Positions 56,566 through 63,873 of a DNA stretch of 64,000 bases are shown here, one piece after another. The notes below the pieces were generated by a model. The model was not told where the DNA came from and did no database searches. It saw only the letters and a list, made by a program, of their open reading frames with translations. Where the stretch lies: contig JACCER010000009.1 in assembly GCA_013416445.1 (NCBI GenBank), positions 91,678-155,677 on the forward strand, given 5' to 3'. The translations under genes and the position numbers were made by a program. Numbering within the stretch: the first letter of the stretch is position 1; the number at the start of each line of letters is the position of its first letter. The DNA comes from Alcaligenaceae bacterium. Its GTDB lineage: Bacteria > Pseudomonadota > Gammaproteobacteria > Burkholderiales > Burkholderiaceae_B.

Positions 56566-58550
56566 TGGCTGACCCGAAGGTTGATCCGAATGAACGCGAC
56601 GCTGGCGTCGTCGACGAAATCGTCGGCTACGCCACGAGCACCCCGCCGCGGAGTTTTTTCCTCTTTGCTGGGGCTGGGTCCGGCAAAACACGGACATTGG
56701 TGGCAGTCCTTCGCAAGCTAACCGGTATCGGGCAAGGCAATGCGCAAGAACAGCCCCAGCCTGGGGCAGATGATCCGGCTGCCAAGTTTGCGCGAGAACT
56801 GAGGGCGCGAGCACAGACGATTCGTGTCATCACGTACACGAAGAACGCCGCATTGGTCATCACCGGCCGACTGGGCAACAACGACCTGACACAGGTTGCG
56901 ACTATCCACTCCTTTTGCTGGGATCTGGTGTCAGGTTTCGATGACGACATCCGTGAAGCGCTGCTGGCGTTGAACACTCTGGCGTTGGACAAGGCGCGCG
57001 TAGCCGCAGCTGGCCGAAAGAACGGTGCGACCGACAAGGACAAGGTGACGATTGCTGAGCTTGAAGCCAAAGCAAATGCTCTGACCACGCCCCTACTGTT
57101 TACCTATAGCCCGGACCGGAAACGCTATGGCGAGGGGGCATTAAGTCACTCTCAGGTCTTGACGGTAGCTTCCTGGCTGCTCAAACAAAAGCCGACACTT
57201 CGTAGCATCCTTCGCGATCAGCATCCCGTTATCCTCATCGATGAGTCTCAAGACACGATGAAGAGCATCCTCGATTCGCTGTTGGAGGTCGTTGCAGAGG
57301 ACCCATCAAGATTGATGCTGGGCTTACTTGGTGACCACCGCCAGCGCATCTATTTGGATGGGCACGCAGATCTTCCGAACATTGTTCCGCCGGCGTGGGC
57401 AACGCCAAAGCTGGAGATGAACCATAGAAGCCAGCGGCGCATCGTCGACCTCATCAACGAGATTTGGGATTCCGATTTAGATGGCCGAACCCAGTCCAAG
57501 AAGGCAGTTCATCAACATCCACGCGATGAGAAGTCAGCCGGGATCGTGCGCATTTTTATCGGGAACACATCATCTGCGCCTGAAGACAAGCTGCGGCGTG
57601 AAGGACTCTGCGAGTTGGCAATGCAGGCGGTGACAGGTGTTGCTGAATGGCAGCCGGGTAGCCTTGGACACAAGGTCCTGGCCCTGGAGCATGCGCTGGT
57701 GGCACGGCGTGGTGATTTTCTCGAGGCGTTTGAAGCGCTCTCATTGCTCGATCCAGACTCAGTTCGTCCTGACGCAAATAGCGAGGCCACCGGGCCTACG
57801 GCGGTTCAGATGCTATTGAGGGAGATGATGAACCTCGCCGACTGCATCAAGGATGGAGGGGGGCCGTCCGACTTCGCCGTCACAGAAGTGCTCCACCGCT
57901 ATGGCCGACTCCAGCAGCTTCCTGAAGACGGTGAGGCGCGATTGCAGCAACTCAAAGCCTACCAGCGAGCCGTAGACGACTTCACTAAAGTCTGCGCCAA
58001 TCCCACCGCGACTGTACGCGAGGTGCTCGCACCGATTCTTCAGGGCGGCCTGTTCGAGCCTGACAAGCGTCTGGTAGCAGCATTCAACGACACAAACCCG
58101 CCTCCGTTGGCGCCAAAGCCGCGGCAGCCAGAAACCACTGAAAACAGGCTGGCTCGCGGTTGGCATGACCTCCTCGCCTCGCCTTGGGTCCAACTTCGCC
58201 GGTTTAAAATGTACTTGAGCGGCAACTCGCATCTAGCTACCCACCAAGTTGTCAAAGGATCGGAGTTCGACCATGTGATGGTGGTCATGGACGATGAGGA
58301 TGCCGCGGGTTCTTTGTTTGCCTACGACCGCCTGTTCGGCGCACATCTCGGTGATTCAGATGTCAAAAACGTGGATGAAGGTAAAGAGACGTCGATAGAC
58401 AGGACGCTCCGACTCATCTACGTAACCTGCAGCCGAGCAAAGGAAAGCCTGGCACTGGTGCTTTGGGCAAGGGATGTGACCCAGGCGCTGGCCTACGCCG
58501 AGAAGAGCAAGTGGTTCAAGCCAGGTGAGGTGCAGGCGGTCCCTGACTAA
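56565..58550 (+). CDS. gajB: UvrD/Rep-like helicase of the Gabija-type system (GajB-like)
   Basis: 661 residues from ATG 56565 (TGATG overlap with gajA). Superfamily 1 helicase motifs in order: I FLFAGAGSGKTRTL (about 29-42), Ia VITYTKNAALVITGRL, Ic TIHSFCWDLV, II PVILIDESQDTMKSI (about 221-233), III LGLLGDHRQRIY, IV LEMNHRSQRRIVDLINEIW, V HQVVKGSEFDHVMVVMDDEDA (about 560-580), and VI RLIYVTCSRAKESLALVLW (about 612-630). It is longer than founding GajB (about 490 aa), with a 160-residue insert between motifs IV and V. It probably senses or processes DNA for the nuclease. Confidence 0.85.
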   Translation: MADPKVDPNERDAGVVDEIVGYATSTPPRSFFLFAGAGSGKTRTLVAVLRKLTGIGQGNAQEQPQPGADDPAAKFARELRARAQTIRVITYTKNAALVITGRLGNNDLTQVATIHSFCWDLVSGFDDDIREALLALNTLALDKARVAAAGRKNGATDKDKVTIAELEAKANALTTPLLFTYSPDRKRYGEGALSHSQVLTVASWLLKQKPTLRSILRDQHPVILIDESQDTMKSILDSLLEVVAEDPSRLMLGLLGDHRQRIYLDGHADLPNIVPPAWATPKLEMNHRSQRRIVDLINEIWDSDLDGRTQSKKAVHQHPRDEKSAGIVRIFIGNTSSAPEDKLRREGLCELAMQAVTGVAEWQPGSLGHKVLALEHALVARRGDFLEAFEALSLLDPDSVRPDANSEATGPTAVQMLLREMMNLADCIKDGGGPSDFAVTEVLHRYGRLQQLPEDGEARLQQLKAYQRAVDDFTKVCANPTATVREVLAPILQGGLFEPDKRLVAAFNDTNPPPLAPKPRQPETTENRLARGWHDLLASPWVQLRRFKMYLSGNSHLATHQVVKGSEFDHVMVVMDDEDAAGSLFAYDRLFGAHLGDSDVKNVDEGKETSIDRTLRLIYVTCSRAKESLALVLWARDVTQALAYAEKSKWFKPGEVQAVPD

Positions 58551-58715
58551 AACCTGCACCGTGTGCTGAATGACCACCGTTCTTACGGAAAGCACCTAGC
58601 AGACGGGGCCTTGCTGCCGTCTGCTCGTTATCTACAGGGCTGGCCCAACCGGAAGACTTCAAAACCTCGTTTAGCCGCAACTGATGCCTTGCTTCCGACG
58701 GTTCAGAGGAGGCAA

Positions 58716-58887
58716 TTAAGGATCTGAAAAAGACCAAAGATTGCGCTCTGCAAGTCGGCCAACAATCTGCGCCAGGCCAACGACAAGGCCGAAGATTTCA
58801 CAGTTAAGAAGCTAACGCGCAGCAACCCCACCCTGGCTGTCGAGTTTACTGAGCTGAAAAACGAAGGCCCAGCTGGGCCAAATTGAC
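58716..58887 (+). pseudogene. Possible frameshifted coding remnant
   Basis: After a short stretch in one frame (EAIKDLKKTKD from 58711) the next frame reads ALCKSANNLRQANDKAEDFT, then VKKLTRSNPTLAVEFTELKNEGPAGPN and stop at 58887. The residue mix looks like coding sequence. No start codon or ribosome binding site is seen and no family recognised, so it may be a gene fragment left after rearrangement. Confidence 0.3.
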
Positions 58888-58994
58888 AGGTAGTCAAGGG
58901 CTGGTCACAGCTCAGTTGCTGCCGTTCAGACATAGGGCTTTGAATGACTCAGATCAGCCTGAGGCGGTCAGTCAAACGGGCGTCGCGACCGACC

Positions 58995-59175
58995 GCTTGT
59001 GGCCTATTGTGTTGAAAAAACTCGATTCTTGATGCTCGAATTCGGATTGAGGAAAAAACGACCTTCCAGAATCGTGCATATGCCACGATCGGACGTCAGG
59101 CAAGGGGTCAAGCACCCCTTCGGACGGTTCAAAAACTGTTGGTTTGGAGTTTTTCAACACAATAGACCGAAAGCA
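58995..59175. mobile_element. MITE-like element with terminal inverted repeats
   Basis: About 180 bp bounded by imperfect inverted repeats whose cores CTATTGTGTTGAAAAA (59004-59019) and TTTTTCAACACAATAG (59150-59165) match exactly, extended to about 28 bp with few mismatches. An inner hairpin AAGGGGT/ACCCCTT lies at 59102-59120. No transposase. The remaining sequence of the 58551-59374 gap shows no gene apart from the remnant near 58716-58887. Confidence 0.65.
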
Positions 59176-59374
59176 GTAGTCCGAGTTAAAAATATTTAAT
59201 TTATAGCTGCTTCGACAGCGTATTGTCAGGATCATATACGTGCAGTTGCTTGGCTTGTATCAATCACCTGATCGCGTAGTGCAGCACACACACACCGAGC
59301 CGAAGTAATCTCATAGAGGTAAAACTGATGCTTTCGTTCGGCGACCCGCCGCGAGGGCGGACTTGTTATCAGGA

Positions 59375-59566
59375 TTAGTTGCGCAAGTCGCCGCCCAGTT
59401 CTTCGAAAATACGTGCTGCTTCTAGCGCGTTGTCATAATCAAAGAGCGGCATTAGGGTTTCGTGCTGTTCTTTGCTGACTTCAACAAACTTCCTGTCGAC
59501 GTACAGACGCGTGCGAGTGAGTTTTATTTCAGCGCCACCGACGTTTGCATTCATGTAGTAAGCCAT
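59375..59566 (-). CDS. Small protein of unknown function
   Basis: 63 residues from ATG 59564-59566 with GGAGAC 6 nt upstream. MAYYMNANVGGAEIKLTRTRLYV, then VEVSKEQHETLMPLFDYDNALEAARIFEELGG: a beta-rich start and an alpha-helical end; no family recognised. Last of three small minus-strand genes. A hairpin (GCCCGGC/GCCGGGC, 59581-59598) lies between it and the previous gene. Confidence 0.6.
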   Translation of the reverse strand: MAYYMNANVGGAEIKLTRTRLYVDRKFVEVSKEQHETLMPLFDYDNALEAARIFEELGGDLRN

Positions 59567-59609
59567 TTTTGTCTCCAAGTGCCCGGCCAAAGCCGGGCTT
59601 GTTTTCAAG

Positions 59610-59906
59610 TTATTCTGTGCAAAGACGCACAGCGTGACTAGTCGTCAGTGAGCGTACGATGACACCTACCGCCCAACTTTCATCAAACTTTGTAGTGCTC
59701 GGATTCTGTGAATAAAGAGTCATGAGTCCGATGCCGTAATCTTGCTCACCCTTGTCGTTCTTCTCTAAGAAGACACAGGTCATTACTCTCAAAATCCCCT
59801 TGCTATCAATTACCTGCACTTCCATTGTGTTGTCGAAGCGGGAGTGCGGGCGAGCCCTGAGGTGTGCACGATCCTTGCGTCCAATGTTTATGAATGCTTG
59901 TGTCAT
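59610..59906 (-). CDS. Small protein of unknown function
   Basis: 98 residues; ATG 59904-59906 preceded by GGAGACTTACACATG. FINIGRKDRAHLRARPHSRFDNTMEVQVIDSKGILRVMTCVFLEKNDKGEQDYGIGLMTLY looks like a small beta-barrel or sandwich. No signal peptide, no family recognised. Its leader is almost identical to that of the next gene upstream (GGAGATTTGCACATG). Confidence 0.6.
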   Translation of the reverse strand: MTQAFINIGRKDRAHLRARPHSRFDNTMEVQVIDSKGILRVMTCVFLEKNDKGEQDYGIGLMTLYSQNPSTTKFDESWAVGVIVRSLTTSHAVRLCTE

Positions 59907-59949
59907 GTGTAAGTCTCCGGTTTTAGGTAGGTGTGTTTAAGGTTTAGGG

Positions 59950-60201
59950 TTATTCGTTGTCTTCGCTGTTATCGAAGTACTCACCTTCGAGTTCTTTCTG
60001 AATGTCATCAAAAATGGATTTGACGTGGCTATCATCAAGGGCCGCTTCGTCAGCGATTAACCAAGCGCTCGTTGTTGTTCGTACGAATTTCGTGAAAGCC
60101 TCAAGTGATACCAAGCATCCCTGTGCTTTAAGTTTTTCGAGGTCGGCATGGATGACGTCATCAAGTGCGTCGACAAGTGCGAAAGTAGTTAAGTAAGTCA
60201 T
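59950..60201 (-). CDS. Small acidic protein of unknown function
   Basis: 83 residues from ATG 60199-60201 (GGAGATTTGCACATG); a frame to 60240 is less likely. Mostly helical and acidic: TTFALVDALDDVIHADLEKLKAQGC, DSHVKSIFDDIQKELEGEYFDNSEDNE. Acidic small island proteins can be DNA mimics or antitoxins, but nothing here proves this. Confidence 0.6.
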   Translation of the reverse strand: MTYLTTFALVDALDDVIHADLEKLKAQGCLVSLEAFTKFVRTTTSAWLIADEAALDDSHVKSIFDDIQKELEGEYFDNSEDNE

Positions 60202-60388
60202 GTGCAAATCTCCAGGTTTTTGGGGGGTGGAAGCAAGCAATTTCTTGTCTTCTTATTTCGTGTATGCACCGACCTTACTAAAATAAAACTGTAGAGTTTT
60301 AAATATATTTTTTTCATAAAGGTTATTTGTTTAAGATTCGTTTGTTATAAGAAACGCGCCCCATCCAGCTTGGACGAAATCAGTAGAC

Positions 60389-60412
60389 GTAAAAAAGCCC
60401 CGATGTCTCGGG
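60389..60412 (-). terminator. Rho-independent terminator, minus strand
   Basis: Hairpin GCCCCGA/TCGGGGC; on the minus strand a run of T (complement of 60389-60393) follows. It ends the transcript of the frameshifted gene that stops at 60471. Confidence 0.75.
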
Positions 60413-60470
60413 GCCTGTCATCAATCAATCTTTGTTTTCAGTCACTGTCGTTCGCAGGCTGCGGCAGCTT

Positions 60471-61213
60471 TTAACCCGCATGGGTTCGTTCGGCAAATTC
60501 CGCTTGTGGATGCGATAGAGGAGGACGCAGGTTTATTACAGGTAAGCCGATTAGTCCATGCCAGAACTTCCCTTCCCAGGGGAAGAGGCCGTGCTTTTTA
60601 GCCTCAACGGAGGCCTGGGCAATGTCGATTTCGTCGTAATGAAGAAACGGTCTCCAGTTGGAGCCCGCCCCAGCCCCCTGGCCTTGTAGCACGCAAAGCC
60701 AGTCGTCATCCACATAAAATCCTCCGATGGCCACCGAATCTCCGGCGAGCATAACGATGGGAATCGGAGTGGCGGGGTCAAGATGGAATTCGTGTTCGTA
60801 ACGTGCATCAGAGGTGACCGTGTCATATAAGGCATTCAGTAATATCTTGAATTCATATTTTTCAGTACTCCAGCGTGCGACGCTCAGACAGTGCATCAAA
60901 TCTAACGTAGTCGTGTTCATGTAATGGGGTTCTTGCGATATCACCTCAGGCAGTACCGGTTCAAATACTGCCGGTAATGACAAGACGAGCGCCGTGCCGC
61001 GTAGCTCTTCCAGCTTCAGGCCGGGTAGTTGGCCGGTATTGATGATGAAGCCTGCTGCCACATAGGGGGGGCTTCGTAGTTGTCCATGAACCAAACGTCA
61101 AGCATGGCTAGCGCTTCAACTAGTTTTGGGCAACGGTTATAAGCTTCGTCGCGGGACAGAAATGTAGGCGTGAGAGATGGCTCGGAGGTGGTATTAATAG
61201 TATTGCCTTGCAT
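60471..61213 (-). pseudogene. Unknown protein gene interrupted by a frameshift in a seven-C tract
   Basis: Two overlapping frames make one protein. The first runs from ATG 61211-61213 (AAAGGA upstream), MQGNTINTTSEPSLTP..LSRDEAYNRCPKLVEALAMLDVWFMDNYEAPP, and leaves the frame at C7 (complement of 61065-61071). The second continues YVAAGFIINTGQLPGLKLEELRG and runs to 60471. One added C (C8) would give an intact protein of 247 residues. The C-terminal part reads DPATPIPIVMLAGDSVAIGGFYVDDDWLCVLQGQG. No family recognised. Could be a sequencing error, a dead gene, or a slippage-controlled (phase-variable or programmed) gene. Confidence 0.7.
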
Positions 61214-61359
61214 AAGAAATCCTTTGTTTGAGGAAAAGGAGCGTCGCACAACGCGGGCTCTGTTGCGTAAAGCGCAGCGGTTTTAGCCTTTTGAGTCCGG
61301 CGATCTGGGAGGGGGGGTCTGGAGTTTCGCGATACCGAGCGGCAAGCGGCGGCACTGAC

Positions 61360-61377
61360 TTTAGGCTTAAGCCTAAA
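61360..61377. promoter_or_regulatory. Perfect 18-bp palindrome between divergent genes
   Basis: TTTAGGCTTAAGCCTAAA, symmetrical throughout, in the 284-bp gap between the frameshifted gene and the gene at 61498. A candidate operator; no trans-acting factor known. Confidence 0.5.
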
Positions 61378-61497
61378 AACGCATGGAATTTAGATCAACG
61401 ACGTGATGCATAGACAGTGAAGCAGGGCCAGCCGAATCGGGGCGATGGTGTCCAGGAAGCCTTGCTTTCAATCACCTTTTACCAATGGAAGTTATCT

Positions 61498-62238
61498 ATG
61501 CATGACGAAGTAAAAAAGTCAGTGAATCTCACTGCTTCTATCCATCATGAATGGGGCGTTCAACTGCCCGAACTCAGTGGCGTGTCCCTTGTTCGGGATT
61601 TTGAACAGTTCACGCGGTTTGTGCAGCTTATGTGCAAGTGGATGAATTGCGAAGCTAGCCTTGGCGAGCTGGAGTTAAAAACGCTGCATGAATATGCTGT
61701 GCGCATACATCCCTATCCGTTCCTAAGTGGCGGTGGCAAACATTATTCAAGCATCCCAGACCACCTCGTTACTGCTATTCATCATAAACTGAGCACAAAC
61801 TTGAACGAACTGAACGAGCGCTACATCCTGCATGATTACCGCGATTTCAAACTGTTTGTAGAAGACCTGTACCGTGGTTATGTGGGCTATAAAAGGGATT
61901 CGCTTAACGAATACGAAGTGCGGATGCTGCATGAGTCGGTCGTGAGCTTGTACGCATCCGGGTTTTCCAAGCATGCTGGTATACATTGCTTGAGCTACCC
62001 GCTTCATGTTTACACTTATGACAACGGCTGTGCGGTCACGGTCTGGCGCGACGATGACTTGTATCAAGTATATGAAGCCTCTCCCATTGATTCCGCAGAC
62101 AAGGAGCAATCAGTGTACTTCTTGCGCCAAGGCAGGGGGAGCATCAAAGTCTGGTACGGCAATTTGCCCCTACCAAGTCAAGTGGAGCTGTGGTGGGAGA
62201 CTGTCACTGCTTTAATGAATGGCTCCAACGCATACTAA
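61498..62238 (+). CDS. Unknown protein with an internal duplication
   Basis: 246 residues from ATG 61498 (GGAAG upstream). Residues about 30-85 (LVRDFEQFTRFVQLMCKWMN..SLGELELKTLHEYAVRIHPYPF) and about 105-160 (ILHDYRDFKLFVEDLYRGYVG..SLNEYEVRMLHESVVSLYASGF) match each other in pattern, suggesting tandem copies of a 55-residue helical unit. The C-terminal 80 residues are beta-rich (LHVYTYDNGCAVTVWRDDDLYQVYE). No known family. The upstream divergent gene is the frameshifted one. Confidence 0.65.
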   Translation: MHDEVKKSVNLTASIHHEWGVQLPELSGVSLVRDFEQFTRFVQLMCKWMNCEASLGELELKTLHEYAVRIHPYPFLSGGGKHYSSIPDHLVTAIHHKLSTNLNELNERYILHDYRDFKLFVEDLYRGYVGYKRDSLNEYEVRMLHESVVSLYASGFSKHAGIHCLSYPLHVYTYDNGCAVTVWRDDDLYQVYEASPIDSADKEQSVYFLRQGRGSIKVWYGNLPLPSQVELWWETVTALMNGSNAY

Positions 62239-62244
62239 AGCGAA

Positions 62245-62276
62245 CCGCAGGCTGGATGCGATCCGTAAGCCTGCGG
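62245..62276 (+). terminator. Hairpin after the duplicated-domain gene
   Basis: CCGCAGGCT (62245-62253) and AGCCTGCGG (62268-62276) form a 9-bp stem 6 bp after the stop. No T-run, so termination would be inefficient. Confidence 0.5.
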
Positions 62277-62287
62277 CTGTCTACATG

Positions 62288-62425
62288 TATTTATACGACA
62301 TGTGAAACCTTCTGGGAGCAAATCTCACCTGTCAAATCATTATCAACAAAAACAAACACTCTGCTCGCATCATGTGGCAAGAATATGTTCACAAGGACTC
62401 CGAGGGCAATCCGCCTTCCGGAAAT
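62288..62425 (+). pseudogene. Decayed second copy of the 5' region of the gene at 63099
   Basis: TACGACATGTGAA through AAATCTCACCTGTCAAATCAT and ACAAAAACAAACACT, then CTCGCATCATGTGGCAAGAAT and CGAGGGCAAT mirrors 63060-63180 (TACGACATGTGAAC, AAATCTCACATGTCAATCAT, AAAACAAACACACTGCTCG, CATGCGGCAAGAGTA). The start codon ATG has become CTG and a base is inserted just after it, so it cannot be read as the intact copy. Confidence 0.7.
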
Positions 62426-62521
62426 GTAGGTTTAATGAGACACAGCGTCCACGGACTCGCTTTGCTAAGAATGTATCTATATGTCAGTACAAAACCATAT
62501 GCTTTGTGCTAGTTTATAGGT

Positions 62522-62899
62522 ATGTCTAAGTCCACAAAAGCCCTCCAACAATTGCCCCCCGCCACGCTCGGCGCTATCCAAAAGCTTGGCGCCGATCTAG
62601 CGGTGGCTCGTCTACGTAGAAAAGAGTCCCTTCGAAGCTGGGCGAAGCGCCTGGGTGCCTCGGTCTCCACTCTGCAGCGGCTGGAGGCCGGGGATCCTGG
62701 AGTGAGCCTTGGCATTCTGGCCAGCGCATTGTGGCTCATTAACCGCGATGGGGAACTGGGTCAGTTAGCCGCCCCGGAGCATGACCAAGGTGCTCTGGAA
62801 ATGGATGTGCGCGAGGCAATGCAACTGGGCCAGGCTCGGGCGCAAGCTTCTGCTGAATCCCGCTTGCGTGCTGCGACAACGAGCCCTGCGAAAAACTGA
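62522..62899 (+). CDS. XRE family HTH protein (HipB-like antitoxin type), orphan
   Basis: 125 residues. HTH at about 15-75: LGAIQKLGADLAVARLRRKESLRSWAKRLGASVSTLQRLEAGDPGVSLGILASALWLI, the form found in front of hipA toxin genes in proteobacteria, followed by RDGELGQLAAPEHDQGALEMDVREA. Here no hipA follows: the next gene is unrelated. No clear ribosome binding site. May regulate island genes or be the remains of a HipAB pair. Confidence 0.75.
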   Translation: MSKSTKALQQLPPATLGAIQKLGADLAVARLRRKESLRSWAKRLGASVSTLQRLEAGDPGVSLGILASALWLINRDGELGQLAAPEHDQGALEMDVREAMQLGQARAQASAESRLRAATTSPAKN

Positions 62900-63098
62900 T
62901 ACCGCGTGGTACTTGGGAGTCATTTGGAGCGCCCGCCAAGTCGAAGCCTCAAGTCGATTCCACATAATATTCCAGATAGTCTCAATTGCGAGTGCATTTG
63001 TGTACTGCCATTCGCGCTGTCCTTAGGTATTCCTGTTTCGCGTTTACACAGACATCCCTATACGACATGTGAACAACTTTCCTTGGGGCAAATCTCAC

Positions 63099-63725
63099 AT
63101 GTCAATCATCATCCGCAAAAACAAACACACTGCTCGCATCATGCGGCAAGAGTACGTGCGCAAAGGTTCAGAGGGCAATAAATACGGCTTTGTCCGGCAA
63201 GTGTCGCTTGCCACCATTTCCTTGTCCGCAACAGAAGTGCCTGGCGACATAGCAGAACTTTTGTCGACAAAAGAACTCGCTCACTTGGAAAAATCCATCA
63301 TTGCTCCAGCGCGACGGCAGGCGCAGCGCCACAAGGATGAGCAAGAGGCGCGCGAACGCGATCCGAATTGGCGGGTGGTAGAGGCTATTAGATGGCTACA
63401 AGAAGCGGCCCCCAAAACAGGCAATGCCTCAATGGACAGAAAATTATTGGCTCAGCTTCGAGATGTGGTGAAGCATTTTGGGTCAGTTAACGATAACTTG
63501 GCGGAGGAAGACCCGTTGGAGTTGGCGACCAAATCGGTTCGTCAGGCGATTGATGCGGTTAGGAGTGGTCTCTATGGACGCCATGATGGACCCGTTAATA
63601 AAGATACGGAAACGTCGAAGCGTTGGGCGGAGTTGAGAGCAGCAGTTGTTGATGGTAAGGATAGCCTGATGGGAGCTTTACAAGACACAGGCTGGGTCGT
63701 GAAACGGGAGCGAGCAAGTCGTTAG
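63099..63725 (+). CDS. Unknown island protein with coiled-coil-like C-terminal half
   Basis: 208 residues from ATG 63099, where the copy at 62288 supports the start by its conserved leader. N-terminus SIIIRKNKHTARIMRQEYVRKGSEGNKYGFVRQVSLATISLSA is beta-rich; the rest is charged and helical (LAHLEKSIIAPARRQAQRHKDEQEARERDPNWRVVEAIRWLQEA). The palindrome CTTTTGTCGACAAAAG lies in codons for LLSTKEL. No family known to me. Confidence 0.65.
   Translation: MSIIIRKNKHTARIMRQEYVRKGSEGNKYGFVRQVSLATISLSATEVPGDIAELLSTKELAHLEKSIIAPARRQAQRHKDEQEARERDPNWRVVEAIRWLQEAAPKTGNASMDRKLLAQLRDVVKHFGSVNDNLAEEDPLELATKSVRQAIDAVRSGLYGRHDGPVNKDTETSKRWAELRAAVVDGKDSLMGALQDTGWVVKRERASR
63258..63273. repeat. CTTTTGTCGACAAAAG, second exact copy of the island palindrome core
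   Basis: Identical to the 16-bp core at 51135-51150. Located inside the gene at 63099-63725. Confidence 0.7.
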
Positions 63726-63873
63726 TTCCAGTGCTAGATCCTGTAGGTCAATGCACCGAACTCGCAACGGCATTTAGTAAGATAAGTAGTGCACTCATTG
63801 ATCAGTTTGGTGGTCGCATCGGGAGTGTCAAGCCTGCGGCCGAGCAGCCCATGCCAAACTGAGGGTCGATGGT

